A stretch of DNA of 64,000 nucleotides from Chrysomallon squamiferum (taxonomy: Eukaryota > Mollusca > Gastropoda > Neomphalida > Peltospiridae), in the NCBI GenBank assembly GCA_012295275.1, contig CM022677.1, positions 5,147,597-5,211,596 of the forward strand, written 5' to 3'. Position 1 is the first letter of the stretch; every line of letters starts with the position of its first letter. A model generated the notes under the pieces. The model searched no databases. It saw nothing but the letters and a program-made list of their open reading frames with translations, and had not been told where the DNA came from. The position numbers and the translations under genes are program-made. Of the stretch, positions 25,208-35,899 are shown piece by piece.

Positions 25208-25371
25208 GTGGGTGTGTCAGTAAATAGTCAATCAGAACTCAGCCTGATTAACCAATCAGACTATAGATAGAGATTAACTAATGAAACCACATAATGATTA
25301 ACCAACCAATCTTCAGAGAGAGAAATCAGCCAATCAGAATTAATTAGCTCAATATTATTTTTGTACACACT

Positions 25372-25433
25372 ATGCTTATTTTAATCACTGACATTAAATT
25401 AGTTTCTGATAATGTAGATTCTGCACATTGGAA

Positions 25434-25484
<51 letters not shown>

Positions 25485-25612
25485 ATTTGTTTTTATTACC
25501 AGCTGCGATCACTTAATCTTGTATTCAGTTTTTTATCTGAAAGATGCAAAAATTAAACAACCAAACACTTACAGTTGATGGTAAATTAGATTTGTAAAAT
25601 ATATGTATATAT

Positions 25613-25678
<66 letters not shown>

Positions 25679-25680
25679 GT
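25372..25680. repeat. (ATT)n and (CT)n tracts between LRR exons
   Basis: An ATT tract runs at about 25436-25483 and a CT tract at about 25615-25673. Both are presumably intronic. Confidence 0.85.
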
Positions 25681-25832
25681 ATATATATACATTCACACAC
25701 GTGTATTTCATTCTGTAACTATCTAGGTTTGACAAATTTCTCATTATTATATTTTTTCAACTTTTTTTCTTTTTCTGCTGATAGTTAAGATACGTTATCA
25801 GGTTTGTTAATACTGTTTTTCACTTATTTCAG

Positions 25833-26012
25833 ATATTCCAGATTCCAAATCAGTCACAAGTTCTCTACAGGAATTAAGTCTGAACTCCAGTTGTTTAACC
25901 AATCAGCTGTTGAGTTTCCATGGAAAACTCCTTTCTTTGAAAGATGTGGACATTGGAAATTGTCCTGATCTTTCTGTATCTGTCATTGACATTTTAGTTA
26001 AACTTACTTCAG
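25833..26012 (+). CDS. Leucine-rich-repeat exon 5, partial gene
   Basis: Acceptor ACTTATTTCAG and donor GTAATTG enclose 180 nt. One frame is open throughout and reads SLQELSLNSSCLTNQLLSFH and LLSLKDVDIGNCPDLSVSVI, two LRR-like segments. This frame needs two leading bases, so it does not join in phase to the exon ending at 25207. An intervening exon or an indel must account for that. Confidence 0.5.
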
Positions 26013-26374
26013 GTAATTGTTTTTTAAATTTTATAAATGTTTATAATATTTGAATAATTATTCTATATATAAGCCTAATCTTTCTCTATCTGACATAGAC
26101 AAGTTAGTTACACCATATGCTAAGAATATTAAACTAAACTTTTTATTATGAAATAATTATATGTAGATATTTTTAATGCATATAAATATTTTGTTTTGTT
26201 ATATATGTGGAGTTGTATTAATTATTATATATTTGTTATTAAGTTTTTACATATGTATAAACTGCTTGTTTCCTTTTTGCTTTTATTCTCATGTTCTCTG
26301 TCTCTGAGTTTGTCTTTCAGCCCTTTGTAATTAATTTTCTAATTTCAGCTTTACTTACATTTATATTCCTGAGA

Positions 26375-28319
26375 GTTAGTGAGAGTGTGTGTATCAGCAA
26401 TAGAGATAATTGCTCTGATAATAGTCTGTTTGTGTGTTTGTGAGTGTATCAGCAATGGTGAAAATTGCTATGCTGATCTCTGTGTGTGTGTGTGTGTGTG
26501 TGTCAGCAATAGTGAAAATTGGTATTCTGACAATAGTGTGTGTCTGTGAGTGAGTGTGAGCAATAATGATAACTGCTATTCTGATAATAGTATATGTATG
26601 TGTGTGTGTATCTGTAGAAGGGTGTGTGTATATCTGCAATAGTGATAACTGCTACTTTGATAATAGTGTATGTGTATCAGCAATAGAGATAATAGTGTGT
26701 GTGTATCAACAATAGAGATAATAGTGTGTGTGTATCAGCAATAGAGATAATAGTGTATGTGTATCAGCAATAGAGATAATAGTGTGTGTGTATCAGCAAT
26801 AGAGATAATAGTGTGTGTGTATCAGCAATAGAGATAATAGTGTATGTGTATCAGCAATAGAGATAATAGTGTGTGTGTATCAGCAATAGAGATAATAGTG
26901 TGTGTGTATCAGCAATAGAGATAATAGTGTATGTGTATCAGCAATAGAGATAATAGTGTATGTGTATCAGCAATAGAGATAATTTCTTCTCTGATAATAA
27001 TATGTGTGTATGTCTATGTTTATGTGCGTGTATCAGCAATAGTGATAACTGCTTCTGTGATAATAGTATGAGTGTGTATGTGTTTGTGAGTGTATCAGGA
27101 ATAGTCAAAACTGCTACTCTGATAATATGTGTATGTGTGTGTGTGTGTGTGTGTTTGAGTGTATCAGCAATACTGATAATTTATACTCTGATTATAGTAT
27201 CTGTGTGCCTGTGTGTTTGTCAGCAATATTTATAATTGCTACTCTGACAATATTATGTGACTGTGAGTGTGTGTGAGAGAGTATCAGCAATAGTGATAAC
27301 TACTAGTGAGATAGCAGTATGTGTGTGATTGTGTTTGTATCAGCAATAGTGATAATTGCTACTCTGATAATAGTATATGTCTGTGAGTGTGTGTGTCTAT
27401 CTGATAAAAGTGTGTGTGTGTGTGTGTATATTTAAGTGTTTCAGCAATAGTGATAATTACTGCCCTGATAATAGTGTTTGTGTCTATTAGCAATAGTGAT
27501 AATTGCTGCTTTGAAAATAGTGTGTATGTGTGAGTGTATCAGTAATAGTGATAATAATGTATGTGTGTTAGTGTATTAGCAGTAGAGATAATTGCTTCTC
27601 TGATAATAGTCTGTCTGTGTGTATGAGCAATAGTGAGAACTGCTACCCTGATAACAGTATGTGTGTGTGTGTAAGTTTGAGTGTATCAGCAATAGTGATA
27701 ACTATTTCTTTGATAATAATATTGTAATTATTGTGTGTGTGATTATGAGCGTATCAGCTATAGTGATAATTATGTGTTTGAGTGTATGAGCAATAGTGAT
27801 AACTGCTACTCTGATATCGGTATGTATCTGTCTGTCAGCAATATTGATGATTGCTACTCTGATAATAGTATGTGCATTTGTCTTTGTGAGTTTAACAGCA
27901 ATAGTGACAACTGCTACACTGATAATAGTCTGTGTGCGTGTGAATGTTTGAGTGTATCCACAATAGTGATAACTGCTACTCTGATAATAGAGTGTGTTGT
28001 GTATGTATGTGTATATAAGCAAAACTGATAACTGCTACTCTGATAATAGTATATGTGTGTTTGTGTTTGAGTGTATCAGCAATACTGATAATTTAAACTC
28101 TGAAAATGGTGTGTGTATGTGTGTATCTGGTAATAAATAGTATGTATGTGTGTGTGCATGTGTGTTTGTGTGTTTATATCAGCAATAGTGATAAATGCTA
28201 CTCTGATAATAGTATGTGTGTGTGAGTGTATCAGTAATAGTGATAATTGCTTCTCTGATAATAGTATGTGTGGGTGTGTATGTTTGTGTCAGGAATAATG
28301 ATCACTGCTACTCTGATAA

Positions 28320-28362
<43 letters not shown>
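26375..28362. repeat. Minisatellite array with core TATCAGCAATAGTGATAA
   Basis: The core TATCAGCAATAGTGATAA, followed by CTGCTACTCTGATAATAGT and a variable GT-rich spacer, recurs over about 2 kb with units of roughly 45-90 bp. A homogeneous subarray at about 26670-26980 has a 29-bp period with a GAGATAATAG variant and about ten copies. The array ends in a (GT)n tract at 28321-28362. Open frames are repeat artefacts on both strands. Confidence 0.92.
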
Positions 28363-28363
<1 letters not shown>

Positions 28364-28389
28364 ATTTGTGAAATTAAATGTTTGAAAGA

Positions 28390-28860
28390 TGCTTATGGAT
28401 ATATCGTTGGTTTGAATGCAGCATGACAGGAAGAAGAAGGAAATAGCTGAGAGGAATTGAAGTCTGCAGTTTTGTGAAAACAAGCTGATGCTGGTAAAAA
28501 CACTTCATCTGCTGTGCTACCAAACAAAATCACTTGATAGATGACAGCGATTGCTCTGCATGATGGTGGCAAAGACAACAGACAGGAAGTTGAGCAGCGG
28601 GTGATGTCTGAGCTTGCCGCTCTGAGAATGAAGCTGGATGAAGATAAAGAAAAGAGAGAAGAAAACAGAGGCTGTAGCTGCAGCAGAACAAGATGGTACA
28701 CGGGAAGGCAGCATTCATGATGTCTCACCATATTGACAGTCATGTACCTCATTCAGAGTGAATCAATGCACTCAGGTCCCTATCCCCTACTTCAGCATCA
28801 CAAAAATCCAGTGCATTTTCCAGAGAATGTATACAAGAGACTATTGATAATGTGAATTAA
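28390..28860. other. Unidentified unique segment with a second copy at 61.85 kb
   Basis: This non-repetitive, GC-richer segment begins with a 60-bp stretch (TATGGATATATCGTTGGTTT…) closely resembling 61843-61905. In one + frame, ATG at 28541 opens about 60 codons with a charged helical segment (EVEQRVMSELAALRMKLDED). No domain is recognised and frames are broken. It may be a decayed exon or part of a repeat that travels with the piggyBac relic downstream. Confidence 0.35.
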
Positions 28861-28869
28861 CAGTCTGGA

Positions 28870-29300
28870 GTCAAGTAATTAATGAAAATATAATATAATA
28901 AGGAATAATTATTAAGACAAGTCATGAAATGACACAGCAGTTATAAAAATAACAGGTCACACTTTGATTTTCTGTATCTTTTTACTTTTTTTATTTAATT
29001 TATGTATTTAATTTATTAATTAATTAATTAATTTATTTATTTATAAATATAAAAAGGAGTAATAATTAATAACTAGAGAATTCTACAAATAAAATTGAGG
29101 ACAAATATAATGTGTGTTGTTAAAGGAGATGAGACTCAGTTGTACAGTGACAATGACTTTATTCTCATAAACTGTAGATGACAGTACAGAGAAGAATGTA
29201 TTACAGACATATAATAACAAAACTAAAATAGAAGTTTAACATGGAGGTCATACTCTCTCCATTATAGTTCTTATTAACAAACATAGCTTTTTTTAATACA
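28870..29300. other. AT-rich spacer
   Basis: No gene seen. ATTT/AATT runs at about 28985-29050. Confidence 0.45.
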
Positions 29301-29399
29301 AATATATTTTTGCTGTTAAACAATTTATTACATGAAATTATATTTGGATGTCTCATATATTTATCTTGTATACCTTTTCTAAGCCTTAGAATGTTTTTG

Positions 29400-31126
29400 A
29401 CTTATGCAGCACTAGGATTTTGTTGTCTGGCCTTTTCCAGACACACTACACACCTACTGTTTGATGTTGCATGGGGAGGCTCTTTCCAACTCATGAGGTC
29501 TGTAATCTTGGAGGTGTTTTTCTGTGTACAGATTCACTTTCATTGGTAATAGATGGTGATAATTGCCTACAAGTTGATGGCAGAGTTTTTCAACAAACAC
29601 ATGGAATGTAAACATTCTTTGCCTGTGTTGATTATGCATCTGATAATGCCACACAATTACATATGCATTATTCGCAGCCCATGTAAAACAATTCATAATA
29701 AAATGACGTGGCCAGTTCTAATGACGTCTGCCCTGATGCAGCTTGATAAGTTGTCCATTTTGGTGCATTGTAACTTTGGACAGCTTTTGGACATCCCGCA
29801 GGAAGACTTCTTTTCTGTTTACTATCATATCTTTGAATATGTACTGGTGGGGTGGGGCTATAAATGCAGAAGTTAATGGGCTTTTTGTCACACCAAACAA
29901 TTGCTGCTACAGTTCCATTGAACAATAGTTCAAACTGCGCCCTTCTGATTTAAGTTTTTGATTTGTTCAGGGGTTTTTTGGAAAAAGTTTGCGATTTGTA
30001 AGTGCAGTGTCCACTAGGCAGATTCCTCTCTTTTCCAGCAAAATTTCACACAAATATACACTAGTGTAGAGTCTGTCTGTAAACACACAGTAATGCTAGT
30101 CACAAAACAGTTCCAACATACAAACAACAAGGTTTCCAGTCAAATCAAAAATTTCAATGTTTTCAGCATCCTTCCTGCGACCTGTATATACTTCTACATT
30201 TGAAATGTAGCCATTCTCACTGTCACAAACTAGGAAGGTTTTGATGTCCCACTTTTCGGTTTTTGTTTGATTACACTGTTTTATAGAGAGGGAATTTTAT
30301 ATCGGAATCATTCCCTCGTCAAGTGACAGATTGCAGCCTGAATTTTTCCAACAAGTGACTGAACATTAGCCTTGATTTGTAAATCTCATCAGATTTGTCT
30401 AATTCTGGGTCTAACTCATGTACACTATGTAGCATAGACCATATTGCTAAAAATCTGTCTCTTCTAAAAATCTGTGAAAATGCAGGTGTGATGGTCATGT
30501 TCCTTATCTCACCAAAATTGTTCAAAGTAATTCTTGTGAATAAGCATTTCCATGGCTACTCGACAGCAAAAAAATGCTTTTATCTCTGTTAGTGAACTAA
30601 ACGATTTTAGATACTATTGTGAGGGGTTTTGCTTCTCTGATATGTTCTGCCTGCTATCAGTTTTAACAACAAACAGCTGCCACAAATCAACATTCCAGAA
30701 TAACGTCAAACTGTCAGCAGGCTGCTCTCATTATTGAGTGAATCTGGAATATTTAGGATTGAACTGTTTTTCACGATACCCTCTCATTCATCCACTGACC
30801 TGAGGCTGAGGATTCCGTCGATCACGTCCTCTACCGCGGCTGCATCCTCAACCACAGCCACACCTCCTTACAGGTTGTAAAACATCACCACCTGGGCTGT
30901 GATTATCAGCAGAATCACTTTCACCTTCATTTGCATTCATGTTTTTATTATTTGTATCTTTGACAAGATCATCGTCACTCTCTTCACTTTCAAAATCACT
31001 ATTATTTCCACATTCCAACGCTTCATCCTCATCCTCAGAATCTGACATTATCATTTGTAATGTCTGCTTGGTTGTCACTTTCTTACTGCTCATGTTTATG
31101 GCAAAAAAATACTCCAAAAACTGCAT
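29400..31126 (-). pseudogene. Decayed piggyBac-type transposase
   Basis: On the - strand the landmarks of the DDE_Tnp_1_7 family appear in order across several frames. An acidic Asp/Glu/Ser-rich N-terminus starts at the ATG at 31126. Then come RRDRFLAIWSMLHSVHELDP (about 30390-30470), KWDIKTFLVCDSENGY (about 30205-30260) and the TDRLYTS block near 30075. VWCDKKPI and QRYDSKQK follow near 29800-29900, and a Cys-rich tail lies near 29410-29450. Stops and frameshifts separate them. Intact piggyBac proteins run about 550-600 residues, so the relic spans nearly full length. It cannot encode an active transposase. Terminal repeats and TTAA sites are not clearly identified. Confidence 0.82.
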
Positions 31127-31350
31127 TTATTTGCAAAAACATTATCAAAGCTTCCTGCCAGAAGTAGGGCTGAGAATACGAGCAGGTATATATGCTACAG
31201 TTAGTGTGTCCAGTTGTTTGGCCTGATGACTAAAGGGTATTTCTTGGGTGTTTACTAATAACTAAACTATGTTTCATCTGTATTGAATAATCAAATACAT
31301 GTAACAACAAATTTACCAGTATAATGCATTGGTGACACATAATGCATACT

Positions 31351-32330
31351 TCATTTATTTAAACAATTTACACTGTTGTGACATCTGCTATTACACAAAA
31401 CATTATTTTTGAAACAAGCACATCTCTTACTCCGACATCTTTTAGGTCCATTACAAGTGCACTTGACAAAACCCTGACAACCGTGTTGAGACTCCTTTTT
31501 GTTGGCTTGATGAAGTGACACACTCTTAATGTCAGATTCACTCAGGAGTCTCTGAGGACATAAATCAAACTGGTGTCGACTATATTTCTGTTTTAGAATA
31601 CCAGAAGGGCAACCAGTGGTATATTGTATGTTTTCTTCAGCTAATACAAGAATATTTCTGGGATCACCACATCCCCTGTCAACAGACGGAATGGGCACAG
31701 CTACTTTATCACAACAGCACCATCATTCATAATCACACAACTCTGCTTAACTGCTTGGCTTGTTTCTGTTGTGCAGCTATTGCAAGCTTTCTTTTCTTGT
31801 CTATGCTGCTCAGTGGTTGAGTTGTGTCTGGTAGAGGTAGAGTTATTTCAGGTAGAGGTTGAGTTGTTTCTGGTAGAGGTTGAGTTGTTTCTGATAGAGG
31901 TTGAGTTTTTTCTGGTAGAGGTTGAGTCGTTTCTGATAGAGGTTGAGTTGTTTCAGATACAGGTTGTTCTTTCTGATAGAGGTTGAGTTTTTCTGATAGA
32001 GGTTGAGTTTTTTCTGATAGAGGTTGAGTTTTTTCTGGTAGAGGTTGAGTCGTTTCTGATAGAGGTTGAGTTGTTTCTGATAGAGGTTGAGTCCTTTCTG
32101 GTAGAAGTTGAGTTGTTTCTGGTAGAGGTTGAGTCGTTTCTGATAGAGGTTGAGTTGTTTCTGGTAGAGGTTGAGTTGTTTCTGGTAGGTGTTCTCTGGA
32201 TAACATCATGTGGTAACAACGAGGAAGTCAAACCAATCCTGGTTTTGATGCCAAATAAGGTTGTATAAGGTGACTGTTTTATTCCAGCATTGAAACTCAA
32301 GTTCTTGCAAAACCGAACAAATTTAACACC
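31351..32330 (-). pseudogene. KRBA2-like integrase-derived protein, C-terminal half, decayed
   Basis: Read 3' to 5' on the + strand, the order is as follows. The end of a retroviral-type integrase core comes first (NAGIKQSPYTTLFG…GLTSSLLPHDVI, about 32200-32300). A Pro-Leu-Glu-Thr-Gln repeat tract follows, then KKRKLAIAAQQKQAKQL (about 31735-31800). Next is PIPSVDRGCGDPRNIL (about 31650-31695). The last part is a Cys-rich C-terminus (CRSKRCACFKNN and CNSRCHNSVNCLNK, stop at 31351). This matches the KRAB-A domain-containing protein 2-like family, widespread mobile-element-derived genes in invertebrates. At least two frame changes break it. The N-terminal half is not found upstream. Confidence 0.75.
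31808..32190 (-). repeat. 21-bp coding minisatellite within the KRBA2-like relic
   Basis: About 18 tandem units of 21 bp are present (+ strand GTTGAGTTGTTTCTGGTAGAG). On the - strand they encode a 7-residue repeat, Pro-Leu-Pro/Ser-Glu-Thr/Lys-Thr-Gln. The period is a multiple of three, so expansion preserved frame. A single short unit near 31970-31985 breaks it. Confidence 0.9.
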
Positions 32331-32654
32331 AACAGTCCCATCAGAGCTATCAAAGCAGTGTAATCTTAGTGTTGCTTTAAGGACACAAGCTGATTAGCAC
32401 AAAACAAAGACAACTAAGTTCAAAGCAGATGTAAAATAAACAGTTGTAAGAACTGTTCACAAAACAAAAACAAAATATGAAAAGAACAAACAAAAAATAT
32501 ATTTTTTTTACAATACTTGACATATTGACTGAATTCAAAATTCCTTATCAGGCAGTCTGTCAAACTGAGGGCACTCATTTTCAGTCATCTGGCCAAATGA
32601 CTGGTTTGACACATTGACTGTAACACATATACTATATGCTCAGGCTGGAAAAGT

Positions 32655-32676
32655 GCCCTGCAGGTTCAAAGGGTTA
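32655..32676. repeat. Possible piggyBac-like terminal end with TTAA
   Basis: On the - strand, TTAACCCTTTGAACCTGCAG starts at 32676. A TTAA followed by CCC(T)n-type sequence resembles piggyBac element ends. The matching opposite end was not found, so this is tentative. Confidence 0.25.
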
Positions 32677-32983
32677 ATATATTTAACAAGTTCAAGTTCA
32701 AATACATCATCAGTGATTAAACCACTATATTCATTTTCTTCCATAATAATAAAATCATTATCATCAGCTGTTGAATTCACCAGTAAGACAGATCATGTTG
32801 AACAATATTCTTTTGAATAACAAGAATTCTCTGGTGGAATATATACAATACCCTTTAAAATATTATCATCTGTGTGTAAAACCCTGCCTTCTGTGCCCAG
32901 CCACATAATACATTTACACTGTGATTCAGTAATACTTAGTGGTGGTTTAAGAAATGGAGTATCTCTGAGCTTACTTACCAAAC

Positions 32984-34440
32984 CTCTGTTGTCTTGTTTC
33001 TGTTGACTGAGTTGTTATGTTTGTGTTGTGTGATCTCTGTTGTCTTGTTTCTGTTGACTGAGTTGTTATGTTTGTGTTGTATGATCTCTGTTGTCTTGTT
33101 TCTGAGTTGTTATGTTTGTGTTGTGTGATCTCTGTTGTCTTGTTTCTGTTGACTGAGTTGTTATGTTTGTGTTGTGATGTCTGTTGTCTTGTTTCTGTTG
33201 ATTGAGTTGTTATGTTTGTGTTGTGTGATCTCTGTTGTCTTGCTTCTGTTGGCTGAGTTGTTATGTTTGTGTTGTGATCTCTGTTGTCTTGTTTCTGTTG
33301 ACTGAGTTGTTATGTTTGTATTGTGATCTCTGTTGTCTTGTTTCTGTTGACTGAGTTGTTATGTTTGTGTTGTGATGTCTGTTGTCTTGTTTCTGTTGAC
33401 TGAGTTGTTATGTTTGTATTGTGATCTCTGTTGTCTTGTTTCTGTTGACTGAGTTGTTATGTTTGTATTGTGATCTCTTTTGTCTTGTTTCTGTTGACTG
33501 AGTTGTTATGTTTGTGTTGTGATGTCTGTTGTCTTGTTTCTGTTGATTGAGTTGTTATGTTTGTGTTGTGTGATCTCTGTTGTCTTGCTTCTGTTGGCTG
33601 AGTTGTTATGTTTGTGTTGTGATCTCTGTTGTCTTGTTTCTGTTGACTGAGTTGTTATGTTTGTGTTGTGTGATCTCTGTTGTCTTGTTTCTGAGTTGTT
33701 ATGTTTGTGTTGTGTGATCTCTGTTGACTGAGTTTGTTATGTTTGTGTTGTGTGATCTCTGTTGTCTTGTTTCTGTTGACTGAGTTGTTATGTTTGTGTT
33801 GTGTGATCTCTGTTGTCTTGTTTCTGTTGACTGAGTTGTTATGTTTGTGTTGTGTGATCTCTGTTGTCTTGTTTCTGTTGACTGAGTTGTTATGTTTGTG
33901 TTGTGTGATCTCTGTTGTCTTGTTTCTGTTGACTGAGTTGTTATGTTTGTGTTGTGTGATCTCTGTTGTCTTGTTTCTGTTGACTGAGTTGTTATGTTTG
34001 TGTTGTGTGATCTCTGTTGTCTTGTTTCTGTTGGCTGAGTTGTTATGTTTGTGTTGTGTGATCTCTGTAGTCTTGTTTCTGTTGACTGAGTTGTTATGTT
34101 TGTATTGTGATCTCTGTTGTCTTGTTTCTGTTGACTGAGTTGTTATGTTTGTATTGTGATCTCTGTTGTCTTGTTTCTGTTGACTGAGTTGTTATGTTTG
34201 TGTTGTGATCTCTGTTGTCTTGTTTCTGTTGACTGAGTTGTTATGTTTGTGTTGTGTGATTTCTGTTGGCTGAGTTGTTATGTTTGTGTTGTGATCTCTG
34301 TTGTCTTGTTTCTGTTGGCAGAGTTGTTATGTTTGTGATGTGTGATCTCTGTTGTCTTGTTTCTGTTGACTGAGTTGTTATGTTTGTGTTGTGTGATCTC
34401 TGTTGTCTTGTTTCTGTTGGCTGAGTTGTTATGTTTGTGT
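32984..34440. repeat. VNTR with 51-bp (and shorter) units, about 29 copies
   Basis: The unit is CTCTGTTGTCTTGTTTCTGT followed by TGACTGAGTTGTTATG and TTTGTGTTGTGTGAT, 51 bp when complete. Variants of 46-49 bp lack two or more bases of the GTGTGAT end, and some lack part of the middle. Six or more consecutive 51-bp units at about 33734-34075 keep a 17-codon open frame on both strands. The encoded proteins are low-complexity and not recognised. Confidence 0.95.
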
Positions 34441-34731
34441 TACTGGCTTCTGGCCTGACCTCTCCCAGTGTAAACAGCCTGACCTCGATATACAGTTTAT
34501 CACCATTTATAGCTATTGAACTACCTCCCCAGTCAATTTGCTCTGTGAAAGTCAATATTATTTTCTACTTTCATTTCATTTTTTTATAAACATTTTCAAC
34601 TCCTCATCTGTGTCTTTCTCTGGTATCCCACTAAAGATTAAACTGTCACGTATGAAGTGAGTTTGTAGATCATTGTGTTTTTATCTTGAGATTCTAAACT
34701 CAGTTTTTAATTCACATGTTTGTTGTTTCAT
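34441..34731 (-). pseudogene. LINE ORF1-like fragment
   Basis: From an ATG at 34731 the - strand reads CELKTEFRISR, a stop, then DLQTHFIRDSLIFSGIPE and a Lys-rich end. The NLxFxGIPE-type motif after a helical stretch is typical of L1-like ORF1 RNA-binding proteins. A second open stretch at 34441-34555 (QIDWGGSSIAINGDK) continues toward the VNTR. Short and broken; identity rests on one motif. Confidence 0.4.
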
Positions 34732-34759
34732 ATTATTATTATTATCTCATTTCACGAGC

Positions 34760-35560
34760 AGAATTGGTGTTGACAGATAAAATGGTTCAGATGAACATCT
34801 CGTTATTCTGTGTATTTGACATCCTTGTAATAGCGACTTCTTGACCAGCTTGGCTACTGCTTATTTTATCACATGTATGTGTATTGTTGGCTTTGTTTTA
34901 TATACATTTTAACATATACATAAAGGATTCATTATTGTAACTATTAGCTGAATGCATAGGATGATTGTGGTTTATTTATTCATTAGTGGCAAAAAATTAA
35001 TTATATTAAAGTGGCAGGAAAAATGTTACAATTAAATATTTTAATAATCAAATAATTTATTATAAATGATGTAACTATAATGATTGTTTAAGGTTAATTA
35101 AAGATTGTAAGAATAATCTCAAATGTATTTTCATCATGTTAGTATTTGAAGCAGAATCAGTATTAGAAGACCATTTTCTTACTGACTAATGTAATGCTAT
35201 ATAGGTTTAAAATGTTTATTTAATTAATATTCCTGGCAGTCATCGTAAACTGAACTAAAAGACTAAAACAGTGTAAATATAAAAAATGTGCAAGTTAATA
35301 GAATTATTCAAATATACTGAAGTATTGCTCTTTTAATCATTTTATATCAAAGTTAAAAAATAATATTAAACTGATTGAAATTAAGAATATAAAAACGCTT
35401 AATAAATTATTTTTATTATTAAAATTGGATGGAAAAATAAAAATGTGGACTAAAATTGTTCTTGCTAAGACAGTGAAATACAGTTAGAGCAGACAACAAA
35501 AATACTACTTGCACTTTATTTTATGTTTAGTTTATTAATGAATATTATATTTTGTTGTAG
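34760..35560. other. AT-rich spacer
   Basis: No supported feature; AT-rich with no tandem structure. Confidence 0.45.
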
Positions 35561-35707
35561 GATCCTAGACAACAGATTCAAGCTGCCCTAGCCAGCACTT
35601 CAGTTGAAAATGTTGTAAGACACATTTTCAGAAAAGGTTCACTAAAGCACCACAATGCTTTTACATCACAGTCTTCCCTGTCCAGAGAATGCCATCTTTG
35701 TAAATAA
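35561..35707 (+). other. Possible terminal exon, unidentified
   Basis: After a good acceptor (ATTTTGTTGTAG) there are 48 open codons ending in TAA, starting DPRQQIQAALASTSVENVVR and ending RECHLCK. The composition is balanced, GC is higher than in the flanks, and there is no repeat structure. No family is recognised and no partner exon is seen. Confidence 0.3.
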
Positions 35708-35899
35708 GCTAAAATGAATATGATATTGCATAGCGGTGTTAATTTTCATTATCATCTAATTATTTGAAGCACTGAAATTAGAATATATTTAAAATTTTGT
35801 AATTAGGAGTCATTAGAATTTTTTATAAAAAAAAATTAATAAAACCACAAAAAACATTTGCAAAAAAACAACAAAACATTTCTTTTATCTTTTTTTAGA

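Noticed and set aside
26375-28362. CRISPR-like array
   Set aside because: The spacers are GT-rich variants of one another, not unique sequences, and the genome is eukaryotic. It is a minisatellite.
28393-28752. 119-codon - strand frame
   Set aside because: Several overlapping frames are open on both strands. None has motif support, and the segment looks like a repeat shared with 61.85 kb.
33734-34138. 134-codon Cys/Leu/Val-rich membrane protein
   Set aside because: The frame is entirely made of the 51-bp VNTR, with equal openness on the other strand.
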